Positions 1 through 9,527 are shown, counted from the first letter of the stretch. The stretch: DNA of 64,000 nucleotides from Rhizobium sp. ACO-34A (GCA_002600635.1 CP021371.1:1057001-1121000); one strand, 5' to 3'. Numbers and translations are program-made. Notes: a model not told the origin generated them from the letters alone.

Positions 1-225
1 GCCGATTTCCTGGATTTCATTGCTGCGGAAACGGCGGATAAAAAGGTCGCCTGGATGAACGAGGACACGGCTTTGGATTGGATTGCAGCCAAGTCGCATT
101 TGCGACTGGAAAAAAGCCCTTCCGGCTTTAGCCAGACTGCTGGGGCGGCCGAAGTCGAAGACTATGCCTTTGCCGTGCGTTTCCAGGGTGCTCGAAAAGC
201 CCTGACCGAGCTCCTGCATGACTGA
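1..225 (+). CDS. C-terminal part of a polysaccharide-locus protein (5' end outside window)
   Basis: An open frame enters from the left edge and runs 74 codons to a TGA at 223-225. Its codon use matches the genes that follow. The stop overlaps the start of wecB by 8 bp, so it is the upstream member of the same operon. The tail contains FLDFIAAETADKKVAWM followed by a short acidic and helical end. This is reminiscent of the C-terminus of polysaccharide deacetylase-family proteins, but the piece has no catalytic motif, so that is only a guess. The reading frame is well supported; the function is not. Confidence 0.6.
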   Translation, partial: ADFLDFIAAETADKKVAWMNEDTALDWIAAKSHLRLEKSPSGFSQTAGAAEVEDYAFAVRFQGARKALTELLHD

Positions 226-1354
226 GAACATTCGACGACACGTAATGGTGGTTGCGGGGACGCGTCCGGAAGCGGTCAAGATGGCGCCCGTGGTGGCGGA
301 GCTGCGGCGGCGGCCGGAGCAGTTCCGTTGCACGCTGGTGTCGACCGGACAGCACCGTGAAATGTTGCAGCAGGCGATGGATAGCTTTGGCCTGACAGTG
401 GACATCGACCTTGCCATCATGCAGCCCAACCAGACGCTGGCTGGCCTGACGGGTGCGGCTGTGATGGCCTGCGACACCGTGATCAAAGACATCCGTCCAG
501 ATGTCGTGCTTGTACAAGGCGATACGACGACGGTGCTGGCGGCGTCGCTTGCGGCTTACTACAACAAGATCGCTGTCGGCCACATTGAAGCGGGGTTAAG
601 GACCCACGATCGCTACAATCCCTTTCCGGAGGAAATGAATCGCTCGCTGCTGGGGCCGCTTGCGACCTACCATTTTGCTCCGACGGATCGCGCGGCGCGC
701 AGCTTGCGCCGCGAGGGAGTTCCGGCAAAAAGCATTTTTGTGACCGGAAACACCGTTGTCGATGCCTTGCAGATCCTGCTTTCAGGTTTGCGCGAAGAGA
801 TAGTCTCCCCCCATGTGCGGGCCGCTGTTGCCCGCGGCAATGGGCGCTTCGTGCTCGTGACCTGTCATCGTCGTGAGAGCTTCGGAAATGATCTGGAAAT
901 CATCGTCAGTGCCCTGAAGAGCCTCGCTGAGCGCTTTCCCGACAGGGTTTTCTTTTTCCCCGTGCATCTCAATCCGAACGTGCGGCAACAGGTCATGCCG
1001 CGGCTTGCGTCCGTGAATAACATCGTCCTCAGCGACCCGGTGCCTTATCAGGATATCCTGTATTGCCTGTCTCAGGCTGAGTTGGTGCTGACCGATTCAG
1101 GGGGGCTTCAGGAAGAGGCGCCGTCTTTCCATGTTCCCGTCATCGTGCTTCGCCGTACGACGGAGCGGCCGGAGGGTATTCGGGCAGGGTTCTCCCGCCT
1201 GGTAGCATTGGAGCACGACGCCATCGTGCGGCTAGGTGAGTCCTGGCTCAGGACGCAGCGGCGAGAGAAGCTTGTCGGTCGTAGCAATCCTTATGGGGAT
1301 GGGGCAGCAGCTCGGCGCATCGCGGACATTCTTGCCGGGGAAGACTCCAGGTGA
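218..1354 (+). CDS. wecB: UDP-N-acetylglucosamine 2-epimerase (non-hydrolysing)
   Basis: Cytoplasmic enzyme interconverting UDP-GlcNAc and UDP-ManNAc, supplying ManNAc for surface polysaccharide. The 378-residue length is normal for the family. The N-terminal GTRPEAVKMAPV (14-25) is the signature nucleotide-sugar-binding loop, VQGDTTT (99-105) and GHIEAGLRT (121-129) follow, and TDSGGLQEE near residue 295 is the C-terminal UDP-binding motif. The ATG overlaps the stop of the preceding gene, and its own TGA overlaps the GTG start of the next glycosyltransferase, so the three are translationally coupled. The family assignment is firm. Which polymer receives the ManNAc is unknown. Confidence 0.93.
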   Translation: MTENIRRHVMVVAGTRPEAVKMAPVVAELRRRPEQFRCTLVSTGQHREMLQQAMDSFGLTVDIDLAIMQPNQTLAGLTGAAVMACDTVIKDIRPDVVLVQGDTTTVLAASLAAYYNKIAVGHIEAGLRTHDRYNPFPEEMNRSLLGPLATYHFAPTDRAARSLRREGVPAKSIFVTGNTVVDALQILLSGLREEIVSPHVRAAVARGNGRFVLVTCHRRESFGNDLEIIVSALKSLAERFPDRVFFFPVHLNPNVRQQVMPRLASVNNIVLSDPVPYQDILYCLSQAELVLTDSGGLQEEAPSFHVPVIVLRRTTERPEGIRAGFSRLVALEHDAIVRLGESWLRTQRREKLVGRSNPYGDGAAARRIADILAGEDSR

Positions 1355-2553
1355 GCGAGAAATTCCCGCCGTCCACCTTTATACTGTTTTCTACCGCAGA
1401 TTGGGCCGCTCCATACTGGACGAACAAGCAACATGTTGCTGACCGCTTGGCCAAGGCGGGCCATCGTGTGCTTTACATCGAGTCTCCGGGCATCCGTCCC
1501 CCGCAGGGAAACGCACGGGATATCCTGCGAATTGCCAATCGCCTGAAGCGGGCCTGGACACCGCCGAAGCCCATCAACGACAACCTCTGGGTGTTCGCCC
1601 CGCTGACCATTCCGCTTGGCCACCGCTTCGCGCTGGTAAAGCGGTTCAATGCGTGGTTGATGCGCTCTGTTGTTGGTCGTTGGCTCGATAGCCATCGCCA
1701 GGGCGACGTAATCGTCTGGACTTACCACCCCTACATCGAAGGGGTGACGGAAGGTCTGTCGACCGGTTCGCTGGTTTACCATTGTGTCGATGATCTGGCG
1801 GCGATTCCAGGAGTGGATGCTGCCACGTTTCGAGCGGCGGAAGGCAAACTCGTTCGCCAGGCGGCTGTTGTTTTTACGACTAGTCCGTATTTGCGCCGGC
1901 ATTGTCTCGAACTCGGAGCTCAGAACTGCGTGTTCGAAAGGAACGTGGCGGATATCGAGCATTTTTCCGCAGCGCGCCAGTCGGGTCGATTGCCCGAGGA
2001 TATCGCGTCCATAGCGGGGCCGAAGCTTTGCTACCTCGGTGTTCTGTCGGACTACAAACTCGATCTTGATTTGATCGAGGCGTGTGGTCGTGCCAGACCC
2101 GACCTGAGCTGGATTTTCATCGGTGACGAGCCGGAACGGCAGGCCAATGCTACGATCGCAAGGCTGAAGACTTTGCCAAATATGCATTTCATCGGTTACA
2201 GGCCATATTCCGAACTTCCGGACTACCTTCGTGCAATCGATATAGCCGTTTTGCCCAATCGCACAGACGGATACATGAGGGGTGTTTTCCCGATGAAGTT
2301 CTATGAATACCTTGCTGCAGGCAAGCCCGTAATCTCAACACCGATAGATGCATTGGTCGACGTATCGAATCTGGTCGCTACTGCTGAAGGGCGCGATCAA
2401 TGGTTGGCTGCGATCGACGAGTGCCTGTCCTCACCGCCTGGAGAGCTTTCACTTGACGACAGTCGGCTTGCGCAATTTGGTTGGGACCCCCGGCTTGAAC
2501 GTATGTTGGCGACAGTAGGGGATGTACAGGCTGATCGATCGGTATCTATCTGA
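1351..2553 (+). CDS. glycosyltransferase, GT-B fold, family 1/4-like
   Basis: A 400-residue protein starting with GTG inside the wecB stop (GTGA overlap). It opens with an STADWAAPYWTNKQHVADRLAKAG-type helix, seen in glycosyltransferases annotated as teichuronic acid TuaH-like. It ends with the donor-binding region FYEYLAAGKPVIST (about residues 315-328), typical of GT-B enzymes. No signal peptide or membrane segment is apparent, so it probably acts at the cytoplasmic face on a lipid-linked glycan. Coupling to wecB suggests a ManNAc- or GlcNAc-containing surface polysaccharide. Donor and acceptor cannot be read from the sequence. It is the last gene of the operon. Confidence 0.8.
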   Translation: MSEKFPPSTFILFSTADWAAPYWTNKQHVADRLAKAGHRVLYIESPGIRPPQGNARDILRIANRLKRAWTPPKPINDNLWVFAPLTIPLGHRFALVKRFNAWLMRSVVGRWLDSHRQGDVIVWTYHPYIEGVTEGLSTGSLVYHCVDDLAAIPGVDAATFRAAEGKLVRQAAVVFTTSPYLRRHCLELGAQNCVFERNVADIEHFSAARQSGRLPEDIASIAGPKLCYLGVLSDYKLDLDLIEACGRARPDLSWIFIGDEPERQANATIARLKTLPNMHFIGYRPYSELPDYLRAIDIAVLPNRTDGYMRGVFPMKFYEYLAAGKPVISTPIDALVDVSNLVATAEGRDQWLAAIDECLSSPPGELSLDDSRLAQFGWDPRLERMLATVGDVQADRSVSI

Positions 2554-2810
2554 CTGCTCCATGCTTCTTCGGGGAAACCATAGCAGAACAACTTACTACC
2601 GCTTTGTCTCGGATTTCGGGAAAAAGCGATATGCAACTGCGCCAGGGGATCACCCTGTGTGAGACGGTCCAAGAGTCTTCCTGCCTTTTGATATGACAGG
2701 AATGAGGTCACCGATTTGGTAGGGGCATCGTCTGAAAACGCCGCTAGCTGGAGAAGCTCAAATATACCCTAACCTGCCAAGCGCAGGTGGAGTACTTGCC
2801 TCCTTCGCCA

Positions 2811-3098
2811 TCAGGCCTTCTTCAGCACTTTGTTGATGATAAGGCCGGCAACAATCTGGACAACTGCTCCTGCGACGCCGCCACCGACAAGCTGCCCGGC
2901 TAAAGCCGCAAGATCAACGCCGCCTGCTGCTGCGCCGCCTAGCCCGAGAATGGAACTCAACACCGTTCCGCCACCGACACCACCAATCGCGCCGGCAATC
3001 AGGTTGCCGATATTGCCAAGGTCGGCATCCTTCACAAGCTTGCCACCGGCCGCCCCTCCTGCAAGTCCACCGACCAGTTCCGCTATTAAAGCTTCCAT
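2811..3098 (-). CDS. small glycine/alanine-rich protein of unknown function
   Basis: A 95-residue protein built almost entirely from G, A, V, L and I, with glycine-zipper-like stretches (LVGGLAGGAAGGK, LIAGAIGGVGGGT, LAGQLVGGGVAGAV) ending NKVLKKA. Three in-frame ATGs are possible. The chosen one (3098) has a purine-rich GGAGGGAAGAG upstream at proper spacing, whereas ATGs at 3116 and 3125 would overlap that ribosome-binding site. The composition suggests membrane-associating amphipathic helices. Similar small proteins are common hypothetical genes in rhizobia, but I recognise no named family. It stands alone, facing the polysaccharide operon. Confidence 0.65.
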   Translation of the reverse strand: MEALIAELVGGLAGGAAGGKLVKDADLGNIGNLIAGAIGGVGGGTVLSSILGLGGAAAGGVDLAALAGQLVGGGVAGAVVQIVAGLIINKVLKKA

Positions 3099-3483
3099 AG
3101 CTTCTCTTCCCTCCATGGTTCCCATTCAATCACAGTTTCCCGTATAGGGTGACATGATCCGGATTGGAGTCAAGCATGTGTGTATCAGGCGCGGTGAGCC
3201 TGAAACGCATTGCTCTTAATGGGTGCCGGTGGTGTGCGGATTAGAACTGAAGTTCCAACAGGCGTTAATCGAGCCGATGGATGGCAGCACCAAACTCGAT
3301 TCGGCAGCCGAAGCGTCTGCCGTCTCTCAATTGCTTCTTGGCAACCGCGCAACGCCGCTATCTAATACCCCGAGCGGCGCTAACTGGCGGGCGGCAATGA
3401 TGTGTGTCAATCGCCCGTAAGGCGCCAATTCTTGGCGTTGGTAGCTCGAACGATCTATTTCAATTACCGGGGAAGAAGAATTT
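3099..3483. other. gene-free spacer
   Basis: No convincing gene or RNA. A 65-codon open frame at 3223-3420 lacks a ribosome-binding site and resembles nothing I know. The stretch holds the promoter region of the small glycine-rich gene and the 3' flank of tRNA-Gln. Confidence 0.4.
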
Positions 3484-3557
3484 TGGCTGGGGAACCTGGA
3501 TTCGAACCAAGATCGACGGAGTCAGAGTCCGCTGTTCTACCATTGAACTATTCCCCA
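3484..3557 (-). tRNA. tRNA-Gln (anticodon CTG)
   Basis: On the minus strand the sequence folds as a cloverleaf. The acceptor 5' arm TGGGGAA pairs with TTCCCCA, the D-arm holds AGTTCAATGGTAGAA, and the anticodon arm GCGGA-loop-TCCGT has the loop CTCTGAC, giving anticodon CTG. The T-arm carries the TTCGAAT core, followed by a G discriminator and an encoded CCA (3484-3486). It reads CAG glutamine codons. The gene stands alone between two protein genes. Confidence 0.93.
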
Positions 3558-3808
3558 ACGGAGCGAAGCGCTGTGGGGCGTCCGTCGGTGAGCGGGCTTA
3601 TAACCAAAAAGATTGCGGCTTGCAAATACCCGTTTTGAAAAAACTTTGCAAAAAATGACATCGCCGGGGGTGTTGGAGGCAAGGTGTTCGAAACAGTGGT
3701 AAAAACAGTTTGGCTAACAGGCCGCTCGCTGATATCATTTTGCCAACGAAAATCGAAAAGACGCCTGCAGCATGACTTCGGCCAAGGCTGAAGCCTTTGC
3801 GCGGCGCG

Positions 3809-5407
3809 ATGGGCAAGACAGTGACAGACCCCGATCGCGGCCAGAGGCCGCCAAGCGACGGGGCGTCGACGGGTAAGCGCAAAGGTGGGGGTTCCCGCCG
3901 GCGCGGCAAGGCCAAGAGGGGTGCAGCGCCGCAGGCGGGTGCTGTCTCTCAGGCTTTGGAGCATGCTGCGAATCAGGCGGCTGCTACGCGACGTTCCGAT
4001 ATCGACGCGGCCGATGGCCCCGTTCGCAAGCGCAAGAAGCGTCGGCGAAATCGTTCGGGCCATAAGGGCTCCGAGGCGATTGCCGCGCAAGCGGTCGAGA
4101 AGACCTCTTCCGACAAGATCGTGACCCATGATGCACCCGCCGCCGATGGCCGTGCGGGGAAGAAGCGTCGTCGAAGCCGCAACCGCCGTGGTCCGCATGT
4201 GCGGCCGCTGGCCCCGGCCGGTGCGCAGCCACAGGATGCGTCCGCCCGGCAGGCGACGCCGGAAACGGCGCCTGCCCAGCCGCATCATCATCCCCGTCCG
4301 CATCACTCCAGCGATCACCACCACCATGGCGGCCGTCGAAATCCGCAGCACCAGACGGAGCGGGGAAGGGGAGCGTCGGGTCATGACCAATGGCCGGATG
4401 ATCTCTATGCCGCTCTCGATCTCGGCACCAACAATTGCCGCCTGCTGATCGCCCAGCCCACACGTCCGGGCCAGTTTCGCGTGGTCGATGCCTTCTCGCG
4501 CATTGTGCGCCTCGGGGAAGGGCTTGCGGCCCATGGCCGGCTTTCCGCGGAAGCGATGGATCGCGCCGTCGAGGCGCTGCGCGTCTGCGCCGGAAAGCTT
4601 GCTGGCCGTCAGATCAGGCGGATGCGGCTGATTGCGACCGAAGCCTGCCGCGCGGCGGAAAATGGCGAGGAGTTCCTGGCGCGCGTCACCGTCGAGACCG
4701 GGCTTGAGCTCGAAATCATCAATCGCGAGACGGAAGCGCGTCTTGCCGTATCCGGCTGCTCGTCGCTGGTCGGCCGCGAAGCGCGTTCGGTCGTGCTCTT
4801 CGATATCGGTGGCGGCTCGTCCGAGATCGCGGTCATCCGCATCGGCGAGAACCGTTCAAGCCGTCTTGCCAATCATATCACCCACTGGACATCGCTGCCC
4901 GTCGGCGTGGTTACCCTGTCGGAGCGCCATGGCGGAAAGGATGTCACGCCTGTCGTCTTCGAAGCGATGATACAGGAAGTGCAGGGTATGCTGGAGCGGT
5001 TCGACTGCCCGCCGGCGTCGGGATCGAACGCAAGCGACGAGGGTTTTCACCTGATCGGCACGTCCGGAACGGTGACGACGCTTGCGGGCGTCCATCTCGA
5101 TCTTCCCCGTTATGACCGCCGCAAGGTGGATGGCCTGTGGCTCTCGGATTCCGAGGTTTCGGCCATGCAGGCAAAGCTCCTGTCCTGGGACTATGCGGGG
5201 CGTGCCGCCAACCCCTGCATCGGCCCGGACCGTGCCGATCTGGTGCTGGCCGGCTGCGCCATCCTGGAGGCTATCCGCCGTCGCTGGCCATCGAGCCGCA
5301 TGCGCGTTGCCGACCGGGGCTTGAGGGAAGGACTGCTGACAGACATGATGGCCGATGACGGGGTGTGGCGGCGCGGCCGTCCGCGCCGGCCCCACAAGGA
5401 GCGCTGA
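3809..5407 (+). CDS. Ppx/GppA phosphatase family protein with long basic N-terminal extension
   Basis: The C-terminal two thirds form an ASKHA-fold exopolyphosphatase/pppGpp phosphatase. [17 protein letters not shown] begins near residue 199, [14 protein letters not shown] is the second phosphate loop, and [14 protein letters not shown] follows. Predicted role: hydrolysis of polyphosphate and/or guanosine pentaphosphate. The first ~198 residues are low-complexity, rich in R, K and H ([20 protein letters not shown], a histidine cluster [17 protein letters not shown]), and probably disordered and nucleic-acid or polyphosphate binding. The start is uncertain: ATG at 3809 is used here, a TTG at 3797 is in frame, and later starts are possible. 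rlmE begins 4 bp after the stop, suggesting an operon. Confidence 0.85.
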   Translation: MGKTVTDPDRGQRPPSDGASTGKRKGGGSRRRGKAKRGAAPQAGAVSQALEHAANQAAATRRSDIDAADGPVRKRKKRRRNRSGHKGSEAIAAQAVEKTSSDKIVTHDAPAADGRAGKKRRRSRNRRGPHVRPLAPAGAQPQDASARQATPETAPAQPHHHPRPHHSSDHHHHGGRRNPQHQTERGRGASGHDQWPDDLYAALDLGTNNCRLLIAQPTRPGQFRVVDAFSRIVRLGEGLAAHGRLSAEAMDRAVEALRVCAGKLAGRQIRRMRLIATEACRAAENGEEFLARVTVETGLELEIINRETEARLAVSGCSSLVGREARSVVLFDIGGGSSEIAVIRIGENRSSRLANHITHWTSLPVGVVTLSERHGGKDVTPVVFEAMIQEVQGMLERFDCPPASGSNASDEGFHLIGTSGTVTTLAGVHLDLPRYDRRKVDGLWLSDSEVSAMQAKLLSWDYAGRAANPCIGPDRADLVLAGCAILEAIRRRWPSSRMRVADRGLREGLLTDMMADDGVWRRGRPRRPHKER

Positions 5408-5411
5408 CGCA

Positions 5412-6140
5412 ATGACCAAACCGCCTGTGGGCCGCAAACTCGGCCAGAAGGTCAAGAAGGGCAAGCTCAAGGCCTCGTCCCGCCGTTGGCTCGAACGCCA
5501 TATCAACGATCCCTATGTGCAGCGGGCAAAGCTCGAGGGTTACCGTGCGCGCGCCGCCTTCAAGCTGCTGGAGATCGACGAGAAGCATCAGATCCTCAAG
5601 GGCGCGAGGCGCGTTATCGACCTGGGTGCCGCTCCCGGAAGCTGGTCGCAGATCGCAGCCAATGTTACCGGCTCGACCGATGAAGACATCCGCGTCGCTG
5701 CGATCGACTTCCTCGAAATGGCGCCCCTTCCGGGCGTCAAGGTTCTGCAACTCGACTTTCTCGATCCCGATGCGCCGCAGAAGCTGATCGAGGCCGTTGG
5801 CGGCACGCCCAACCTCGTCATTTCGGACATGGCGGCCCCGACGACCGGCCACCAGAAGACGGACCATCTGCGTACCATGCATCTCTGCGAGGTCGCGGCC
5901 CATTTCGCCGTCGAGGTTCTGGCCGAAGGTGGTCATTTCCTGGCGAAGACCTTCCAGGGTGGCACGGAAAAGGAACTGCTCACCATGCTGAAGCAGAATT
6001 TCCGTCAGGTCGTTCATGTGAAGCCGGGGTCGTCGCGCGCCGAGTCGGTGGAAATGTTCCTGCTGGCCAAGGGCTTCAAGGGCCGCCGTGCGTCCGAAAC
6101 GCAGGATGCGGAAGACGAGACAGCCGAAGCCGAGGAATGA
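5412..6140 (+). CDS. rlmE: 23S rRNA (uridine-2'-O)-methyltransferase RlmE
   Basis: FtsJ/RrmJ-family enzyme that 2'-O-methylates U2552 of the 23S rRNA A-loop late in 50S assembly. The 242-residue protein begins [11 protein letters not shown], and its basic N-terminus fits RNA binding. The K-D-K-E catalytic set is visible: K51 in AAFKLLE, SAM-binding motif [13 protein letters not shown] (68-79), [15 protein letters not shown] and AESVEMFLL. The acidic tail [11 protein letters not shown] is an alphaproteobacterial extra. The start at 5412 was chosen because it lies just after the phosphatase stop and matches the family N-terminus. Confidence 0.95.
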   Translation: MTKPPVGRKLGQKVKKGKLKASSRRWLERHINDPYVQRAKLEGYRARAAFKLLEIDEKHQILKGARRVIDLGAAPGSWSQIAANVTGSTDEDIRVAAIDFLEMAPLPGVKVLQLDFLDPDAPQKLIEAVGGTPNLVISDMAAPTTGHQKTDHLRTMHLCEVAAHFAVEVLAEGGHFLAKTFQGGTEKELLTMLKQNFRQVVHVKPGSSRAESVEMFLLAKGFKGRRASETQDAEDETAEAEE

Positions 6141-6149
6141 GCCGCCGAT

Positions 6150-6533
6150 ATGCTGCTCTACGTCACGATTGGCACCAATGATCTCGCCCGCGCCATTCCC
6201 TTTTACGACGCCGCACTTGCCCCGCTTGGCCTGAAGCGCCAGCGGACGGATGCGGTCGAGGCGGGTTACGGCGCGGATGACGATGTGCGCTGCCGTCTCT
6301 GGGTAACAAAACCCTTCGACCGGAAGCCCGCGACCCGTGGCAACGGCTCCATGGTCGCGCTGGAAGCGATGACCCGCTCAGCGGTCGATGCATTTCATGC
6401 GGCAGCCCTAGCCAATGGCGGCACGGATGACGGCCCGCCGGGTCTCAGGCCTTTTCATGCGCATTTCTACGCCGCCTATGTGTGCGATCCCGATGGCAAC
6501 AAGCTTTCCGCCGTCTGCGAGCGACCGGAATAA
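6150..6533 (+). CDS. VOC (glyoxalase/bleomycin-resistance) family protein
   Basis: A 127-residue single-domain vicinal-oxygen-chelate protein. It begins LLYVTIGTNDLARAIPFYDAAL, the usual first beta-alpha module, and ends with FYAAYVCDPDGNKLSAVCE, the second module with the metal-facing glutamate. Such proteins act as dimeric lyases, dioxygenases or drug-binding proteins; the substrate cannot be told from the sequence. It starts 9 bp after rlmE, so it is probably the distal gene of the phosphatase-rlmE operon. Confidence 0.85.
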   Translation: MLLYVTIGTNDLARAIPFYDAALAPLGLKRQRTDAVEAGYGADDDVRCRLWVTKPFDRKPATRGNGSMVALEAMTRSAVDAFHAAALANGGTDDGPPGLRPFHAHFYAAYVCDPDGNKLSAVCERPE

Positions 6534-6546
6534 TCCGGCCTGAGTC

Positions 6547-7956
6547 TCACTTTACGGGTATGTTCTCGCTGGCGTCCGGCGGCCTGCGATGGCCTGATAC
6601 GGCGGAGCCAGCATCACGCGCCAGCCCGATGAAGGGTATCACTGCCAGAAGCGAGAGTGCTGCGACCACCGCGAAGGCGAGGTGGAAGTCCGCAAGCGAC
6701 AATTCCCGGCCGTGAAGCGCGATATTGGCCTCAAGGATCGCGGCGGCAACTGCGACGCCCAGCGCAAGGCTGACCTGCTGCATGACCGAGCTCATCGACG
6801 TTGCCTGGCTGGCCTGCTCGTCCTCGATATCGGCATAACCCAGCGAATTCACACCGGTGAAGAAGAACGAGCGGCAGAAGCCTGCGACGAGCAGGAAGGC
6901 CATGATCACGTAATGGGGCGTGCCGGGCGAGAAGAAGGAATTGGCCGCCGTCATCGTGGCGCCGCCGAGTGCCGCGATGATCAGCACGCTGCGGAAACCG
7001 GCGGCGGCAAAGACGCGTCGTGCCATGAACTTGGTGGTGATCGCACCGATGGCTCCGATGAAGGTGATGAGGCCGGACTGGAACGGCGTCATGCCGAAAC
7101 CGAGCTGCAGCATAAGCGGCATCAGGAAGGGCACGGCGCCGGTCGAGATGCGGAAGATCGTGCCGCCGGTGATCGAGGCGCGGAAGGCCCTGTTGCGGAA
7201 GAGCCCGAGATTGAGCAGCGGCGCGGGATGACGCCTGGCGTGGCGCACGTAGAGAATGCCGCTGATGATCCCGATGGCGACGGCACCGAAGCCGATCTGC
7301 AGCGGCAGCGCCGGCAGGCTGACGACCGAAAGGCCGAACACCACACCCGATGTGGCGAGAGCCATGTAGAAGAACCCCTTGAGGTCTATGCCCGCGGTCG
7401 AGGTCGGCGGCACCTCTGGAAGGTAGATGGTGGAAAGCCACACACCGACAAAGCCGATCGGCACATTGATCAGGAAGATCCACTGCCAGCTGAAATAGGT
7501 GGTGATGAAACCGCCGATCGGTGGCCCCGTCAAAGGTCCGACAAGGGCCGGAATGGTCAGGAGCGCCATGGCGGAGACGAGTTCGCTACGCTTGGTGGTT
7601 CGAAGCAGCACGAGACGTCCGACGGGCGTCATCATCGCGCCGCCCATGCCCTGCAGGAAGCGGGCGCCGACGAAGGCGATAAGCGACTGGGAGGTCGCGC
7701 AGAGAATGGAGCCGGCGATGAAGACGAGGATGGCCGCGCGGAAAATCTTCTTCGCCCCGTAGCGGTCCGCCATCCATCCACTGACGGGAATGAAGATCGC
7801 AAGCGCCACCATGTAGGAGGTAAGCGCCAGCTTCAGCGTGATCGGGCCGACGCCGAGGTCGGTCGCGATCGCCGGCAGCGCCGTGGAAATCACCGTCGAG
7901 TCCATCTGCTCCATGAAGAGCGCAACGGCGAGAATGAGCGGGGTGATGCGGTTCAT
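6547..7956 (-). CDS. MFS transporter, DHA2 (EmrB/QacA-like) family
   Basis: A 469-residue integral membrane protein with about 14 predicted hydrophobic segments, the DHA2 layout of proton-driven multidrug exporters. The N-terminus has FMEQMDSTVISTALPAI (the acidic motif D1 of TM1) and the loop GWMADRYGAKKIF is motif A between TM2 and TM3. LQGMGGAMMTPVGR and PLTGPPIGGFI (motif C, antiporter-type) follow. No EmrA partner lies nearby. It diverges from the metallo-hydrolase at 8166 across a 209-bp gap, and no dedicated regulator is adjacent. The substrate is unknown. Confidence 0.9.
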   Translation of the reverse strand: MNRITPLILAVALFMEQMDSTVISTALPAIATDLGVGPITLKLALTSYMVALAIFIPVSGWMADRYGAKKIFRAAILVFIAGSILCATSQSLIAFVGARFLQGMGGAMMTPVGRLVLLRTTKRSELVSAMALLTIPALVGPLTGPPIGGFITTYFSWQWIFLINVPIGFVGVWLSTIYLPEVPPTSTAGIDLKGFFYMALATSGVVFGLSVVSLPALPLQIGFGAVAIGIISGILYVRHARRHPAPLLNLGLFRNRAFRASITGGTIFRISTGAVPFLMPLMLQLGFGMTPFQSGLITFIGAIGAITTKFMARRVFAAAGFRSVLIIAALGGATMTAANSFFSPGTPHYVIMAFLLVAGFCRSFFFTGVNSLGYADIEDEQASQATSMSSVMQQVSLALGVAVAAAILEANIALHGRELSLADFHLAFAVVAALSLLAVIPFIGLARDAGSAVSGHRRPPDASENIPVK

Positions 7957-8165
7957 CAGGTGGGGATCCTGCGCGGCGGGGGAGGGCCAAGCGATGCTCT
8001 TTTAGCCGGAGCGGAGGCGTCTGCCAATGGTGTTGCTGCACGTCGGATCACGTCTGCGTGAGGCCGGTTTCCTGAACGACAGGATTGCCTATCTTGCCCG
8101 AATGGCCGTCATCCGGCGGCTCCATGGATCGTTTGAAAACGGATCGCTTGAAAGAGGAGTAGGCA

Positions 8166-9149
8166 ATGACGGCAATGAACAGGCGCGTATTGCTTGGTAG
8201 CGCAGGGTTCGCGGCTCTGGCTGCCCCGATGGTCATGACCCGCGCGGCGGTGGCGCAGACCGAAACGCCGGCGAAGGCCGACCATGCGTTGTCTCCGGAC
8301 ACCCATGGGTTCAAGCTCGGCGGCTTCGAGGTCGTCGTGGTCAAGGACGGCGCAATGCCCTCCGGAGCACCCGGAGAAACCTTCGGCACGGATCAGTCCC
8401 CGGAGACTGTCGAAGAGCTGCTCGACCGGAATTTCCTGCCGAAGGACCGGTTCGTCAACAGCTTCTCGCCCGTACTCGTCAATACCGGCTCGGATGTCGT
8501 CCTGTTCGACACCGGCCTCGGGGAGGGCGCCCGCGCCAAGGGCGGCGGACGCCTGATCGACGGGCTGGCTTCTGCCGGTTACAAGCCGGAAGACGTCTCC
8601 ATCGTCGTGCTTACCCATATGCATGGCGATCACATCGGTGGCCTGGTGGAGAGCGGCAAGCCGGCCTTCCCGAATGCGCGCTATGTGACGGGACGGACGG
8701 AATATGACTTCTGGGTGGATCCGGCCCGGGTCGGAACACCTGCTGAAAACGGCCACAAGGGTGTGCTCGTCAATGTGCAGCCGCTTGCCGAGAAGACGAC
8801 ATTCGTGGAGGGCGGGGCCTCCGTCGTCACGGGCATCACCGCCGAGGCTGCCTTCGGCCATTCACCGGGCCACATGATCTACAGGCTCGAATCGGAAGGC
8901 CGCCAGTTGCTTCTGGCAGCCGATACAGCGAACCATTTCGTGCTGTCGCTCCAGCGTCCGGATTGGGAGGTCAAGTTTGACATGGACAAGGCTGCGGCCG
9001 CCGCAACCCGCAAGCGGGTGTTCGACATGGTGGCGACGGATCGATTGGCATTCCTGGGCTATCACATGCCTTTCCCTGCCGTCGGTTATGTCGAGAAACT
9101 CGATACGGGTTACCGTTTCGTGCCCAAGGCCTATCAGTTCGACATCTGA
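8166..9149 (+). CDS. Tat-exported MBL-fold metallo-hydrolase
   Basis: A 327-residue protein with a twin-arginine signal (NRRVLLGSAGFAALAAP, residues 5-21, cleavage probably after AVA near 30), so a folded metal-loaded periplasmic enzyme is expected. The dizinc motif HMHGDHIGG is at 151-159, with further ligands in AFGHSPGH, LLAADTANH and GYHMPFP. The architecture resembles the AHL lactonase/quinoprotein-type branch of the superfamily. An AHL lactonase or aryl-hydrolase role is possible but not shown. GAGGAG lies 7 bases before the ATG. Confidence 0.88.
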   Translation: MTAMNRRVLLGSAGFAALAAPMVMTRAAVAQTETPAKADHALSPDTHGFKLGGFEVVVVKDGAMPSGAPGETFGTDQSPETVEELLDRNFLPKDRFVNSFSPVLVNTGSDVVLFDTGLGEGARAKGGGRLIDGLASAGYKPEDVSIVVLTHMHGDHIGGLVESGKPAFPNARYVTGRTEYDFWVDPARVGTPAENGHKGVLVNVQPLAEKTTFVEGGASVVTGITAEAAFGHSPGHMIYRLESEGRQLLLAADTANHFVLSLQRPDWEVKFDMDKAAAAATRKRVFDMVATDRLAFLGYHMPFPAVGYVEKLDTGYRFVPKAYQFDI

Positions 9150-9160
9150 GTAAACGATCA

Positions 9161-9191
9161 GGTTCCGGCCGGGTTTGATCCGGCCGGAACC
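9161..9191. terminator. bidirectional hairpin between convergent genes
   Basis: A perfect 12-bp stem GGTTCCGGCCGG with its complement encloses a 7-nt loop. It lies between the ends of the metallo-hydrolase (+) and the zeta subunit gene (-). No T-run follows on either strand, so it may be a Rho-assisted or RNA-stabilising hairpin. Confidence 0.65.
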
Positions 9192-9215
9192 ATCGAACGG
9201 GCCTGTCTGGAGGGC

Positions 9216-9527
9216 TCAGCCGTTGCTGTGCAGCTCTTCGGCAGCGCGGTGAAGCATGTCGAGCATCCGGCTCTGGATGTCTTCTTCCTTCACCTCGACG
9301 CCAGCTGCTTCGAAATCGCGGCGCAGGCGCTCCAGCAGACGGTGCGGTTCGTTCACCTGGGTCAGCGCCAGTTCCCGGGCATAGGCCTCGCCATCGGTGC
9401 GGCCCATGGCTTCCGCAGCCCACTTGCCGATCAGAACGTTACGGCGGACTTCCGCCTTGAACAGCATTTCCTGCTGGTGGGCATACTGGTCTTCGAATGC
9501 GCGGGCGCGCTGCTGCAGGTTGTTCAT
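9216..9527 (-). CDS. F1-ATPase inhibitor zeta subunit (DUF1476 family)
   Basis: A 103-residue protein matching the alphaproteobacterial zeta subunit, which binds F1 and blocks ATP hydrolysis by the ATP synthase. Family features are visible: an N-terminal inhibitory helix region (RARAFEDQYAHQQEMLFKAEVRRN), then LIGKWAAEAMG, and a C-terminal four-helix body with LRRDFEAAGVEVKEEDIQSRMLDML. The frame stays open upstream to 9680, but the ATG at 9527 gives the family-length protein and is used here. The gene is monocistronic and convergent with the upstream hydrolase. In Paracoccus this subunit is the functional analogue of mitochondrial IF1. Confidence 0.88.
   Translation of the reverse strand: MNNLQQRARAFEDQYAHQQEMLFKAEVRRNVLIGKWAAEAMGRTDGEAYARELALTQVNEPHRLLERLRRDFEAAGVEVKEEDIQSRMLDMLHRAAEELHSNG

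Noticed and set aside
3223..3420. 65-codon open frame upstream of tRNA-Gln
   Set aside because: No ribosome site, no similarity I recognise, and codon use unlike the neighbours.
6682..8061. 459-codon open frame opposite the MFS gene
   Set aside because: Composition is extreme (Arg, Asp, Glu, His) and lacks membrane or domain features; the minus-strand frame is a full MFS transporter.
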